From Mucilaginibacter aquatilis (GTDB lineage Bacteria; Bacteroidota; Bacteroidia; Sphingobacteriales; Sphingobacteriaceae), in assembly GCF_009755275.1 (NCBI RefSeq), contig NZ_WQLA01000006.1:124001-188000 (forward strand): DNA of 64,000 nt, given 5' to 3'. The notes under the pieces are model-generated. The model ran no database searches. It saw nothing but the letters and a program-made list of their open reading frames with translations, and was not told the DNA's origin. This document shows, piece after piece, positions 33,295 to 42,351 of this stretch. Numbering within the stretch: the first letter of the stretch is position 1; each line of letters begins with the position of its first letter. The position numbers and the translations under genes were made by a program.

Positions 33295-33321
33295 ATTCGT
33301 CGGTTAAAATCCTTGTTCATC
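33294..33321 (+). promoter_or_regulatory. Candidate LytTR operator facing the micropeptide-ABC operon
   Basis: TTCGTC (33296-33301) and GTTCATC (33315-33321) on the plus strand repeat at about 20 bp. They lie 30 bp upstream of the candidate -33 box of the divergent operon. The match is weaker than for the opposite-facing pair. Confidence 0.35.
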
Positions 33322-33350
33322 TATAAATGAGGGCAGTTGGTCTAATTAAG

Positions 33351-33381
33351 TTTAACACATCAATTTTTTGAATTTACTTTG
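33351..33381 (+). promoter_or_regulatory. Candidate promoter of the micropeptide-ABC operon
   Basis: TTTA (33351-33354), a 19-bp spacer and TTACTTTG (33374-33381): one mismatch in each element from TTTG-N19-TANNTTTG. The start would be near 33386, 15 nt before the ATG at 33401. Confidence 0.4.
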
Positions 33382-33400
33382 TTTCATCAAATCAGTCACA

Positions 33401-33613
33401 ATGAAAAAGCTATCAAACATCAACCCTTTTATATTACTATTAGTACCAGTAGTATTTGCTTTAATACTTGGCGTTAGCTACCAGTTTGAACAAGCTAAAG
33501 CGTTAACCCAAGGTAGTGAAATTGCCGCAGTTGAGCACACCACATCTTTATTTTCAAAAGGTGTACACTTTGTGAAAGCTGTTTGTGCCATTTCACAACA
33601 AAAAACATGGTAA
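33401..33613 (+). CDS. Small membrane or secreted peptide upstream of the ABC transporter
   Basis: 70 residues from the ATG at 33401; the ATG-like extension to 33368 lies in the promoter and is unlikely. A basic start (MKKLSN) leads to one hydrophobic segment (residues 8-25), then a polar tail ending in HFVKAVCAISQQKTW. It could be a single-pass membrane protein or a peptide precursor with a signal sequence. Its stop codon overlaps the start of the ABC ATPase gene by 7 bp, so the two are translationally coupled. No family recognised. Confidence 0.68.
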   Translation: MKKLSNINPFILLLVPVVFALILGVSYQFEQAKALTQGSEIAAVEHTTSLFSKGVHFVKAVCAISQQKTW

Positions 33614-34506
33614 TAAAAACCGAAAACCTAAACTTTTACTTTGGCAACCAGCCTGTAATAAAATCACTGGCGTTACAGGTACCGGAGGGAAGCATATTTG
33701 GCTTTTTAGGGCCAAACGGTGCAGGTAAAACAACCACTATAAAATTGCTGCTTAATCTGTTAAAACTACAGGAAGGCAGCATTTCTATTTTTGGGCACGA
33801 GCTGCTGAGCAACCGGCTGGAAATACTCAGACAAATTGGGTCGCTTATTGAGCAACCCGCCATTTACACACATTTAACAGGTAAAGAAAATTTAATTAAT
33901 CGTGCGCGTTTGCTTGAAGTGCCGGTTGACCGGGCCGATGACATGCTTAAGCTGGTAGGTTTAAATGATGCCGGCCTGAAAAAAGCAGGCAACTACTCTT
34001 TAGGAATGAAGCAGCGCCTGGGCATAGGACTGGCTTTATTGGCAAATCCTAAACTACTTATACTTGACGAGCCTACAAACGGCCTCGACCCAAATGGCAT
34101 TATTGAGGTGCGCGAACTGCTTATTAAGCTTGCCAAAGAAGAAGGAAAAACTGTATTTGTAAGCAGCCATATGCTGGCCGAGGTTGAACGCATGGCAACC
34201 CATGTGGGTATTATAAACCGGGGCGAGTTAGTATTCCAAGGCAGTATTCAGGATTTGGAAAGTATTAGCCAACCAATGGTACAGGTTGAAACAGATAACA
34301 CTGCCGATGCCGCCAATTATTTAAAGCGCAACGGATATGAGATTGGGCATGTAACTGATAGCTTTATTACGCTGCCTTTTACCTCTAAAGACAACACAGC
34401 TACTATTAACGCTGCGCTGCATAATAACGGCCACCGTATATACAGCATTGGCAAGGTGCAAAAAGACCTGGAACAACTGTTTTTAAACATTACCCAAAAA
34501 AGCTGA
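33607..34506 (+). CDS. ABC transporter ATP-binding protein
   Basis: 299 residues from the ATG at 33607, overlapping the small upstream gene. Walker A is GPNGAGKT (residues 35-42), the signature is YSLGMKQRLGIG (about 127-138), Walker B is LLILDEPTNGLDPNG, and the switch is VSSHML. The C-terminal about 85 residues form the regulatory tail of drug- or lantibiotic-type exporters. With the permease 9 bp downstream it forms an ABC-2 exporter. Bacitracin- and lantibiotic-resistance ATPases look like this, but the substrate is unknown. Confidence 0.95.
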   Translation: MVIKTENLNFYFGNQPVIKSLALQVPEGSIFGFLGPNGAGKTTTIKLLLNLLKLQEGSISIFGHELLSNRLEILRQIGSLIEQPAIYTHLTGKENLINRARLLEVPVDRADDMLKLVGLNDAGLKKAGNYSLGMKQRLGIGLALLANPKLLILDEPTNGLDPNGIIEVRELLIKLAKEEGKTVFVSSHMLAEVERMATHVGIINRGELVFQGSIQDLESISQPMVQVETDNTADAANYLKRNGYEIGHVTDSFITLPFTSKDNTATINAALHNNGHRIYSIGKVQKDLEQLFLNITQKS

Positions 34507-34515
34507 ACCTAAGCC

Positions 34516-35310
34516 ATGAAAGGATTTTTATTATCACTGCAATCTGAATTTTATAAAAGCCGTAAAACGCTGGGCTTTTGGGGTGCCATATTACTACCTA
34601 CGCTTATTATGTTTTTTATGAGTGTAGGCTTCTATTTTAATGCTCACAAGCTGGTGAATCACAAACCCGAAATGTTATGGGGCCAGTTTGCGGGCATTCC
34701 CTTAGCCATAATGGGTTCATTGCTGCTGCCCATGTTCATTATATTTGTTGCCTACTCGGTTAACGTAATTGAACATAAATCAGACACGTGGAAAACACTC
34801 TTCACTTTGCCTATTCCCAAATGGTCAATTTATACAGCAAAGTACTTGTTTGCGGTGATATTGATACTCATTACCCTTACCCTATTCTTTGTATTAACAA
34901 TCGGATTTGGCACCTTATTAGGTAACATTCAACCTAAACTCAAATTTAGTGGTTTTCATATTGAAACACAGTTATTCCAGGTTTATGCAAAGTTATTCTT
35001 TGCATCACAAGGAATAATAGCACTGCAATTTTTGATGAGCCTGCTTTGGAAAGATTTTTTAAAACCCATGGGAATTGGCTTTGTAGGCACTATTGCAGGC
35101 GTTATACTAACGGGGCCGGCTCGCTGGGAGTATGCTTATCTGTTTCCTTATGCTCAGCCATTGCTATCTGTAATGGGCGTTGGCAATAAAAAAATACGCC
35201 CTACCGAAACGCCGGTATTTTTTACCAATGAAGTATTAATTAGCATGGCTATTGCCGCAGTAGTATTCATTGCGGGCTACTTTATACTACAGCGCCGCAG
35301 CATAAAGTAA
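34516..35310 (+). CDS. ABC-2 type transporter permease
   Basis: 264 residues with six membrane helices. The opening FLLSLQSEFYKSRKTLGFW, followed by VNVIEHKSDTWKTLFTLPIP and KWSIYTAKYLFAVILILITL, matches the ABC-2 permeases of the lantibiotic-immunity type (ABC2_membrane_4). It follows the ATPase gene after 9 bp. It would export, or protect against, a hydrophobic or peptide compound; this is inferred from the family. Control by the adjacent LytS/LytTR pair is likely from position and promoter repeats. Confidence 0.9.
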   Translation: MKGFLLSLQSEFYKSRKTLGFWGAILLPTLIMFFMSVGFYFNAHKLVNHKPEMLWGQFAGIPLAIMGSLLLPMFIIFVAYSVNVIEHKSDTWKTLFTLPIPKWSIYTAKYLFAVILILITLTLFFVLTIGFGTLLGNIQPKLKFSGFHIETQLFQVYAKLFFASQGIIALQFLMSLLWKDFLKPMGIGFVGTIAGVILTGPARWEYAYLFPYAQPLLSVMGVGNKKIRPTETPVFFTNEVLISMAIAAVVFIAGYFILQRRSIK

Positions 35311-35331
35311 TCACTCAACCCTATCATACAT

Positions 35332-35368
35332 TAAATACCGAAGGCCCGTAAAGGGCCTTTGGTATTTA
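35332..35368. terminator. Hairpin between convergent ABC permease and M28 genes
   Basis: A 16-bp stem (35332-35347 with 35353-35368) with one G-T wobble and a 5-nt loop. Neither side has a full U-tract, so termination efficiency is uncertain. Confidence 0.65.
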
Positions 35369-35438
35369 ATGATTATTACGCTGATATCAATAGCGGTATT
35401 TCCAGACATGCAGCGGTTTTTTCTATGGAAAGTTGATT

Positions 35439-36785
35439 TTATTTCACCGGCTTTGGATAAACCGCAAGGCTTTCATGCCCTTCGGCATCCACAGCCTGTA
35501 CGGCAAAAAAGTAATTATCTTTTGAGTAATCAGACGTGAATTCGTTTATTGTTACAAAAATCTTTTTTTCCCAATACGGGCTTATGGTTTCGCGCATCAA
35601 TACGTAATATCCGGCCGGCTTTTTACCTTTCGGCTCTTCCCATTTAAGGGTAGTTCTATTTGTTAAACCGCTGGTACTAACGCCTACATTTTGCGGCTGG
35701 GCAGGAGCCGACGCCAGGTTGGCCAATACAGATAAATTCATACGGGCTACTTTCTGAATATATGAATAATCAGCAAAATCAGGTAAGTCGCCATAGTCAA
35801 CACCTTTTTCTTTACGAATATCCTGATGCTGACGGGTAAAATCCTCATTCATTTCAGTAAAGCGCACTGCCGTAAATCCGTTTTGTAAAAAAGGAGTTTG
35901 ATCACCTCCCCGCAAAAACCTGTCACGGCGATAAACCATCTTAACATCCAAATGGCTTACATAGCGTTCAGCAACTTCTTTTACGTAACGGGCCAATTGC
36001 CTCGAAGGGCTATCATTTTCGCCACCATTGCCAATCAAGGAAGTAAGCATCTTCGAATCTTTTGCGGCTACTGATGGTACGCCTTCGCTAAATACACGCA
36101 CGTTAGTATTATTTTTTATGCCGTTTTCCATACCCAGGGTGTTACCTACAATGTCATTGTTTAAAACCGCATCAACATTCCATTTTTCGGCAGTTGCCCG
36201 CTTAGCTACGTTGGTTGACCCATTTAACCCTTGTTCTTCCCCCGCTACAGCCATAAAAATTATTGTTGCCGGAAATGCGCGTTTTGACATAACCCGCGCC
36301 AGCTCCATTGACACTGCCGTACCCGAAGCATCATCTACCGCGCCCGGTGCAACAGATGCCGAATCCATTACATTGTTAACCCGCGAATCATAATGACCGG
36401 TTACTATATACACACGCGTATCATCAGGGTCGGTACCTTTAAGGGTAGCAAGTACATTTTTTAAAACGGTAGGTTTGCCAATACGGCCTCCGGCGGGTTG
36501 CGTAAAAGTATCAAACTCAACTTTCATTCTTCCATTTGCTGCTATTGCATAACGTTCATATTCAGCCTTTATCCAGTTACGGGCAGCCCCAATACCAGTG
36601 GTTTTGCTAGTGGTATCGCTCAGGGTATGGCGGGTTTTAAAGCTTACCAGTTTACGCACAATTGCCTCTATGTTTTGGGCCGAAACTTCATCGTTCATTT
36701 GCTTTATAACGGCATCCTGCTTAATGGTTGTTTGAGCCACAACAGGCCCGGCAAATAGCAAGGGAAGTAGAAACTTATATTTCAT
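35439..36785 (-). CDS. M28-family zinc aminopeptidase, exported
   Basis: 448 residues with a signal peptide (1-17, ending VVAQ). The M28 domain shows the zinc ligands in order: GHYDSR (His), GAVDDASGTA (bridging Asp), AGEEQGLNG (catalytic and ligand Glu), NNDIVGNT (Asp), and the terminal HQD His (about residue 324). A fibronectin-III-like C-terminal domain (about 360-445) starts at PQNVGVSTSGLTNRTTLKW. It would cleave peptides outside the cytoplasm. No T9SS sorting tail is seen. It converges on the ABC operon. Confidence 0.93.
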   Translation of the reverse strand: MKYKFLLPLLFAGPVVAQTTIKQDAVIKQMNDEVSAQNIEAIVRKLVSFKTRHTLSDTTSKTTGIGAARNWIKAEYERYAIAANGRMKVEFDTFTQPAGGRIGKPTVLKNVLATLKGTDPDDTRVYIVTGHYDSRVNNVMDSASVAPGAVDDASGTAVSMELARVMSKRAFPATIIFMAVAGEEQGLNGSTNVAKRATAEKWNVDAVLNNDIVGNTLGMENGIKNNTNVRVFSEGVPSVAAKDSKMLTSLIGNGGENDSPSRQLARYVKEVAERYVSHLDVKMVYRRDRFLRGGDQTPFLQNGFTAVRFTEMNEDFTRQHQDIRKEKGVDYGDLPDFADYSYIQKVARMNLSVLANLASAPAQPQNVGVSTSGLTNRTTLKWEEPKGKKPAGYYVLMRETISPYWEKKIFVTINEFTSDYSKDNYFFAVQAVDAEGHESLAVYPKPVK

Positions 36786-37013
36786 ACAGAGTTTGAGTTA
36801 AGTAAACCAATATACTGTACATACTTTGCAACACCACATACCGAACAACATTTTTACCAATTATAAATGGTGTCCAGCAATTAAACTTTCATGCCTTAAA
36901 AGTCTAACCATTAAATGTTTAGCCAAATTAAACAATGTGGCTCTAAAGCAAACTAAATTTTTGAAAGTCCTGTTAAAACATAAATTAATCAAAAGTTAAT
37001 AAAATTCTTTTGT

Positions 37014-37913
37014 ATGCAAAAGCTGAGTTTACTTACAATTGCTGCTATGCTTATATGCCTGGCAGCTTGTGAAAAGGGGCCCGAAGCAGAAATTCAGGAT
37101 ACCGTATCACAGCAAGAAATTGAAGGCCCGGGCATATCTAATCCCGGAGACCCTGATGGCGTTGACGAGCCGGATAGTGCTATAATTGCGGATGAACCGG
37201 TAGATCCGCTTGATTTTACTATTCCTAAAGTTTGCTTTGATAAGGTTATAGCGGGTGAGGATACGTCGGATGTTGAGACTAACGGCGTATTTGTTCGCGG
37301 AAACAAATGGCCGGTTGGGGCAACACTCAAGGTTTACTTTATTAACGGAAGTACTTATTTGCGCGGCAAGGTAATGGAATACGCCCGCTATTGGTCAAGG
37401 CATGCTAATATCAAGTTTGTTAAAACTAACAATAAGGCGCAATCTGACATTAGAGTTGGATTTAAAATTGACGGAGATAAAGGCTCGTGGTCGTACATTG
37501 GTAGTTATGCCAATCAACTTAAAGGCAAGCAAACCATGAATTACGGTTGGTTTAACCGGCAAACTGAAGAACGAGAGCTAAGACGTACCATTGTACATGA
37601 GTTTGGCCATGCCATTGGTTTGGGTCATGAACAATCAAACCCCGACGCAGACATTAACTGGAATAGACCGGCTGTTTATGAATATTACATGGGACCACCT
37701 AACAACTGGACCCGCGAGCAGGTAAACAGCAATGTATTCTTTAAATACCGTAAAAAAGATGTTCGCAATACCTCGTGGGATAAGGAATCGATTATGCAGT
37801 ACCCAATTGATGCCGCCTTTACCCGCGACGGACTGGAAATTGGCTTTAACCGAAACCTGTCTGATAAGGACAAAGCCTTTATTGCAAAAATATATCCGGC
37901 AGGCAACAACTAA
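37014..37913 (+). CDS. Astacin-like (M12A) zinc metalloprotease lipoprotein
   Basis: 299 residues. The signal ends in LAAC (Cys19 lipidated), followed by a long acidic region rich in E, D and P (20-75). The catalytic domain starts near residue 95. HEFGHAIGLGHE (His195, Glu196, His199, His205) is the HExxHxxGxxHE zinc motif, and IMQYPIDAAF is the Met-turn with the astacin-type tyrosine-containing region. It would be a surface or periplasmic protease. The gene is monocistronic, with a hairpin terminator right after it. Confidence 0.93.
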   Translation: MQKLSLLTIAAMLICLAACEKGPEAEIQDTVSQQEIEGPGISNPGDPDGVDEPDSAIIADEPVDPLDFTIPKVCFDKVIAGEDTSDVETNGVFVRGNKWPVGATLKVYFINGSTYLRGKVMEYARYWSRHANIKFVKTNNKAQSDIRVGFKIDGDKGSWSYIGSYANQLKGKQTMNYGWFNRQTEERELRRTIVHEFGHAIGLGHEQSNPDADINWNRPAVYEYYMGPPNNWTREQVNSNVFFKYRKKDVRNTSWDKESIMQYPIDAAFTRDGLEIGFNRNLSDKDKAFIAKIYPAGNN

Positions 37914-37947
37914 CAAAAAAGAGGAGCAAAAGCTCCTCTTTTTTGTT
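37912..37947. terminator. Bidirectional terminator between the M12A and DUF1304 genes
   Basis: A 7-bp GC-rich core (GAGGAGC, 37921-37927, with 37932-37938) extended by A6/T6 pairs and a 4-nt loop, so both convergent genes can end here. Confidence 0.88.
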
Positions 37948-37962
37948 CAACACGTAATGCTG

Positions 37963-38328
37963 TTAACGGCTTAAAAGTGCAACCAATAGCGCAAGTATTG
38001 CCGGTAGCCCTTGCTTTAATAAAATTGACTTTGAGGCTGTAAAAGCTCCATAAATTGCTGCCACCATTACACATGACAGAAAGAATACTGCCACGTTAAA
38101 AGCCCATTGTTCATCTTCTATCAATAATGACCATATTAAACCCGCAGCTAAAAACCCGTTATACAATCCCTGGTTTGCAGCAAGCACTTTTGTTTGTTCA
38201 AATAAATGCGATGGCAATGAGGTAAACGTTGCTTTACCTTTGGTTGTCCAGGCAAACATCTCTATCCATAAAATATAGAGGTGCTCAATTGCTACCAAAC
38301 CAATCAAAATTGCTGAAAGTAATTTCAT
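37963..38328 (-). CDS. DUF1304 membrane protein
   Basis: 121 residues with four membrane helices. IGLVAIEHLYILWIEMFAWTT and NQGLYNGFLAAGLIWSL are the two recognisable DUF1304 blocks. The function of this small inner-membrane family is unknown. It is 16 bp downstream of the large helicase gene on the same strand and may be co-transcribed with it. Confidence 0.92.
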   Translation of the reverse strand: MKLLSAILIGLVAIEHLYILWIEMFAWTTKGKATFTSLPSHLFEQTKVLAANQGLYNGFLAAGLIWSLLIEDEQWAFNVAVFFLSCVMVAAIYGAFTASKSILLKQGLPAILALLVALLSR

Positions 38329-38344
38329 GTTGTTAACGTCTTAG

Positions 38345-41300
38345 TTATTCTTCTGCACCTTCTAAAATATCTCCTGCCTGCTTGAAGTTGCTTCGCACAA
38401 AGTGGCACCAGCTACATTCGGGTTTGCCGCAGCCGGTGGCAAAATCATGGGCCATAATTTTTTGATAGATATTGGTAAGTTGCCTTGTTACAGTAGCTTC
38501 ATCACCCGGAATAACAACAATTTTTTCTTTATGATACTCTCCTTCGTTTATAGGTTCAACAAAGTCAAATGTAGTACCGATAACTTCCCAATCTTTATTG
38601 CGGTCGGCATCTATAAGCATTTTATAAAATACTGCCTGGCGCCAGTAATCGCCCCCATTAGGATTATCGGTAGTTGGACGTATAAACTTTTCTTTGGCAT
38701 ACTTCAGCTTGCCGGTTTTATAGTCAACAATAGTGGCTTGCTTACCGTTAAACTCAATTTTATCAAGATGCCCTTTCACCGGAACCCCATTTATAACAAC
38801 GTTACGTACAGGTAATTCCACCTTTGCAATTTTATTCCAAGTTGGTAAATTTTGCTCGTAGTAAGCGGGCAGTATCTTATCACCGTAATCCATACGCAGT
38901 TTAAAATCTTCTTTAGTAAATGAATCACGGCTGCGCATCATAAACCAACGAAATTCACGCATAAAATCATCAGTGGTTGCAAAAACCTTGTCTTCGCTTT
39001 TTCCCATCCTGTCAAACACTTTGTAAAGCGCAAAGTGTACCGCCGAACCAAATGCCATAGCCGGACTTTTGCCTGCGGGCACCCGTATTAAGTTTTGGAA
39101 ATAAAACTTAAGCGGACAATCTAAATATGCATTTAAATGCGTAACCGACAGCACATAGTTTTGCAGTAACTGATCAATATAGTTTTTATCGAGCAACTGT
39201 ACCACAGGCTTATCAGCTTCAGTAAACTGGGTTGAAAGGTAGCTCATTAAAGCATCAGGGTGTACCTGCGGGTATTGAACACGAATATGCGTGGCGGCAA
39301 CTATTTCGCCTACAAACTGTGAAGCTTCCTGGTCTTTATCATTACGGTCTTTAACGGTGTATGATATATTGAGGCACTGCTTTGCCCGGGTAATTGCTAC
39401 ATAAAATAACCGGCGTGATTCCTCCTGCTGGGCAGTGTCATCGGCAGCGCTTTGCATAAGTGTATCAGGAAAACTGAAGCCGCTGTTGCGGCCCTTGGCA
39501 TCCCAAACACGTTTATTACAGCCTACCAAAAATACATGCTCATACTCCAATCCTTTAGAACCGTGTGCAGTTACAAAATTTACACCATTATCGGCATGTA
39601 TTACCTGGTTCAGTTCCAGGCGTATGCCGTTACGTTTCATGAGGTCAATAGTTAGTATGACATCCTTAAGCTTACCTTCCGGATTTTTGCGGGCTTCATC
39701 GCGCACAAAATTAAACAGGCTGTTAAGTACCTCCATATGCCACCCTTTATCGGGCTGCTGCATAACGTACCTTAAAATACCCAATGAAGTAATTACGTGC
39801 TGAAACAGTACCTGAACGGTGAAACTCATAGATACCTTAAGCAGTTCTTCGATATTGCCAATTAACTGGCGCAGCGGCTCTTTGTTGTCAACTTCAAAAA
39901 GGTTACCCTGACGCGGTCCCTGCATTTCGGTAAGGTAGCGGCGTATGGACGTTTTTTGATCGTCGGCCAGCACTTTATAGTTGGCCTGGGCTACAGCAAT
40001 ACTTGCTTTGGCTATCTTTATGGGCTTAATGTCAAAGAAATCATAGTGCATGATTTCAAACAGCATTTCATCGCCGCTGTACGGCGAATCAATTTCCATA
40101 GCCAGGTACTGAAGTATGTTGATAATTTTTTCGCCAAATGGCAAAGTAAATATGTCGATTTTACGACGTGTGTTTACGGCAATTTTTTTTGCATCCAGAT
40201 AATGTATAAGCTGTTCAACCTGGTTATGGTTGCGGTATATTACAGCTATCTCATTGGCATCAACCCCCGCCTGTATCAGGTCTTCAATTTGATAAGCAAC
40301 GTCAACCAGTTCATGATCTGGGTTAGCATATTCGCTTATAACCGGTTCCACAGTCTCAGTGGCAAAGCGTACGTTTGCCGCCTGCAGGTTTTTGTCGAGC
40401 CTTAACTGGCTGGTTAAACGCTCATTATTGTTACCGATAAGCGCCCTTGATATGTCAAGAATGGTTTGATTTGAACGGTAATTTTGCTTAAGTACAACGG
40501 TATAAAGGGCATCTACATAATCTCCGGCAAAATCGAGGATGTTTTTCATGTTGGCACCCTGAAAGCGGTAAATAGACTGGTCGTCATCGCCCACCACAAA
40601 AACGTTAGGCGTGTCCCAGTAGCTTAGCATAAATTTCAACAGTTCATTTTGTGAACCGCTGGTATCCTGAAACTCATCAACCAAAATATACTGGTAACGC
40701 TCCTGGTAACGGCGCAGCAAATCTTCATTATTGGCAAAAGCCCGCAACACCCACATAATCATGTCGTCGTAATCATAGCGCTTGGCTATGTCTAAACGGT
40801 TTTCATAATTATCAAACTCTTTAACGGCACTTAACAGCTTCTCCATTTTGTCTTTGGCAGCCGTAATTTCTTTTTCTTTGATATCGCCTACTTTAATGCC
40901 TTTAGCAGCGTTAGCACGCTTATAGGTAAACTCCTCACGGTTTGGTAAATCGTCAATATAATCCTTTACGGCCTGCTCAATAAATGAGGCCGTCCAGTTT
41001 TCACGCTTCATAGTACTGAACAGGCTTTTTAACCTCGACGTTTCAAAATATATATCGCCGGTAAACCGCTTTAACGGATGATCTTTGCCAAACCCGTCTA
41101 TCAAGTCGCGAAACAGCATGGCCGAGTCTAAGTCGGTTAAGGGTTCAAGCCCTAGCCTGCCAAAATATTCAAGGTTTTCCTGTATAACATCATTACAAAA
41201 GGCATGAAATGTGTAAATATTTATGCGGTATGCATCGGGGCCAATAAATTCAAACAAACGCTTGCGCATGGCCACTGCACCGGCATCAGTATAAGTTAAA

Positions 41301-41527
41301 CAAAGTATTTCGTTGGGCTGGGCATCAGTGTCTGATAGTATTTTACCAATACGTGCAGCCAGTATTTGCGTTTTACCTGTACCGGGACCAGCAACCACCA
41401 GCACCGGGCCATCAAGTTTGTTAACGGCTGCTAACTGCTCTGGGTTAAGACGCGCTAATATTTGTTGGAAATTCTGGTTATATCTATCTGCGGAAGGCTG
41501 TATCATCTTAAGAGTAAAGATAAGCAT
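38345..41527 (-). CDS. UvrD/Rep-type helicase fused to a RecB-like PD-(D/E)XK nuclease
   Basis: 1060 residues (1053 if the ATG at 41506 is used). Helicase motifs are GPGTGKT (Walker A, 47-53), ILVDEFQDTSGSQNELL (motif II), QNYRSNQTIL, VTAHGSKGLEYEHVFLVGC and EESRRLFYVAITRAKQ. The C-terminal third (about 785-1045) is a RecB-family nuclease with ATIVDYKTGKL. Cys804 in DCPLKFYF and Cys1033, Cys1038, Cys1041 near the end make a four-Cys iron-sulfur pattern as in AddB and Cas4. The likely role is DNA end processing or repair. It is not linked to phage or CRISPR genes here. Confidence 0.93.
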   Translation of the reverse strand: MLIFTLKMIQPSADRYNQNFQQILARLNPEQLAAVNKLDGPVLVVAGPGTGKTQILAARIGKILSDTDAQPNEILCLTYTDAGAVAMRKRLFEFIGPDAYRINIYTFHAFCNDVIQENLEYFGRLGLEPLTDLDSAMLFRDLIDGFGKDHPLKRFTGDIYFETSRLKSLFSTMKRENWTASFIEQAVKDYIDDLPNREEFTYKRANAAKGIKVGDIKEKEITAAKDKMEKLLSAVKEFDNYENRLDIAKRYDYDDMIMWVLRAFANNEDLLRRYQERYQYILVDEFQDTSGSQNELLKFMLSYWDTPNVFVVGDDDQSIYRFQGANMKNILDFAGDYVDALYTVVLKQNYRSNQTILDISRALIGNNNERLTSQLRLDKNLQAANVRFATETVEPVISEYANPDHELVDVAYQIEDLIQAGVDANEIAVIYRNHNQVEQLIHYLDAKKIAVNTRRKIDIFTLPFGEKIINILQYLAMEIDSPYSGDEMLFEIMHYDFFDIKPIKIAKASIAVAQANYKVLADDQKTSIRRYLTEMQGPRQGNLFEVDNKEPLRQLIGNIEELLKVSMSFTVQVLFQHVITSLGILRYVMQQPDKGWHMEVLNSLFNFVRDEARKNPEGKLKDVILTIDLMKRNGIRLELNQVIHADNGVNFVTAHGSKGLEYEHVFLVGCNKRVWDAKGRNSGFSFPDTLMQSAADDTAQQEESRRLFYVAITRAKQCLNISYTVKDRNDKDQEASQFVGEIVAATHIRVQYPQVHPDALMSYLSTQFTEADKPVVQLLDKNYIDQLLQNYVLSVTHLNAYLDCPLKFYFQNLIRVPAGKSPAMAFGSAVHFALYKVFDRMGKSEDKVFATTDDFMREFRWFMMRSRDSFTKEDFKLRMDYGDKILPAYYEQNLPTWNKIAKVELPVRNVVINGVPVKGHLDKIEFNGKQATIVDYKTGKLKYAKEKFIRPTTDNPNGGDYWRQAVFYKMLIDADRNKDWEVIGTTFDFVEPINEGEYHKEKIVVIPGDEATVTRQLTNIYQKIMAHDFATGCGKPECSWCHFVRSNFKQAGDILEGAEE

Positions 41528-41684
41528 TTTTTGCAGCGGCAGCCATCAAACCAACCATCCGGCTTAGCAGCACAGGCATGCCTTGCGCTTATTATAATTT
41601 TTATAAAAGTGATTATACGCCGAACATTCAGGCTTTAAAAGCATTGATTACTATAGTTTAATACTATTTTTATAACATTACAGC

Positions 41685-42269
41685 ATGTATTGGTACGAGG
41701 ATGAGGTTAAACGCCTTGAAAAGGACAGACTTAAGCTGCACTATGAACCTGAAACGCTGTTTTATGGTAGTTCGACCATACGGCTTTGGAACAGCTTATA
41801 CGAAGACTTTGCTCACTTAAAGCCTGTTAACCTTGGCTTTGGCGGTTCAACCTTGGCAGCTTGTGTTTGGTTTTTTGATAGAATAATGATGGCCTATAAA
41901 CCTAAACAATTGGTTGTGTACGCCGGCGACAACGACTTGGGAGATGGACGGCACCCCGAAGAGGTATTTATTTTTTTTAAGCAAATGGTGGTTATGGCTG
42001 CTGAGCGCTTCGGCAATATACCTTGTTACTATGTATCGTTAAAGCCCAGCCCGGCGCGGTGGCAAATTGCCGAGAGCTTTAAATACGCAAACAACCTTAT
42101 TGAGAATGAAATTGTGAAGCAACAAAACAACTGGCGCTTCATTAATATATTTAGACCGATGCTTGATGTTGGCGGCAGACCACGGCATGAGCTTTATGCT
42201 GATGACAACCTGCACTTAAGCCAGCAGGGATATGAGGTTTGGAAGCATGTAATTGGAAGCAGTCTTTAA
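41685..42269 (+). CDS. SGNH/GDSL-family hydrolase
   Basis: 194 residues with the four SGNH blocks: LFYGSSTIRLW (nucleophile Ser), NLGFGGSTLAAC (Gly), YAGDNDLGDG (Asn) and DNLHLSQQGYEVW (Asp and His of the triad). No signal peptide, so it is probably cytoplasmic. The family includes esterases and thioesterases acting on small acyl substrates; which one is unknown. It lies 82 bp before the second hydrolase gene on the same strand. Confidence 0.9.
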   Translation: MYWYEDEVKRLEKDRLKLHYEPETLFYGSSTIRLWNSLYEDFAHLKPVNLGFGGSTLAACVWFFDRIMMAYKPKQLVVYAGDNDLGDGRHPEEVFIFFKQMVVMAAERFGNIPCYYVSLKPSPARWQIAESFKYANNLIENEIVKQQNNWRFINIFRPMLDVGGRPRHELYADDNLHLSQQGYEVWKHVIGSSL

Positions 42270-42351
42270 TTCAGTGCTAACATGCCATTTATGCGGAGGT
42301 AATATTAAATAGGGACATTTCTATCACATTTTAATTGAAGCTCGAATATAA

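Noticed and set aside
39956..40405. 149-residue ORF antisense to the helicase-nuclease gene
   Set aside because: A shadow frame rich in F, Y and V, and the helicase frame is clearly real.
38345..41527. Helicase-nuclease as part of an anti-phage defence system
   Set aside because: It has DUF1304 and ordinary housekeeping neighbours and no defence-type partner genes, so a repair role is more likely.
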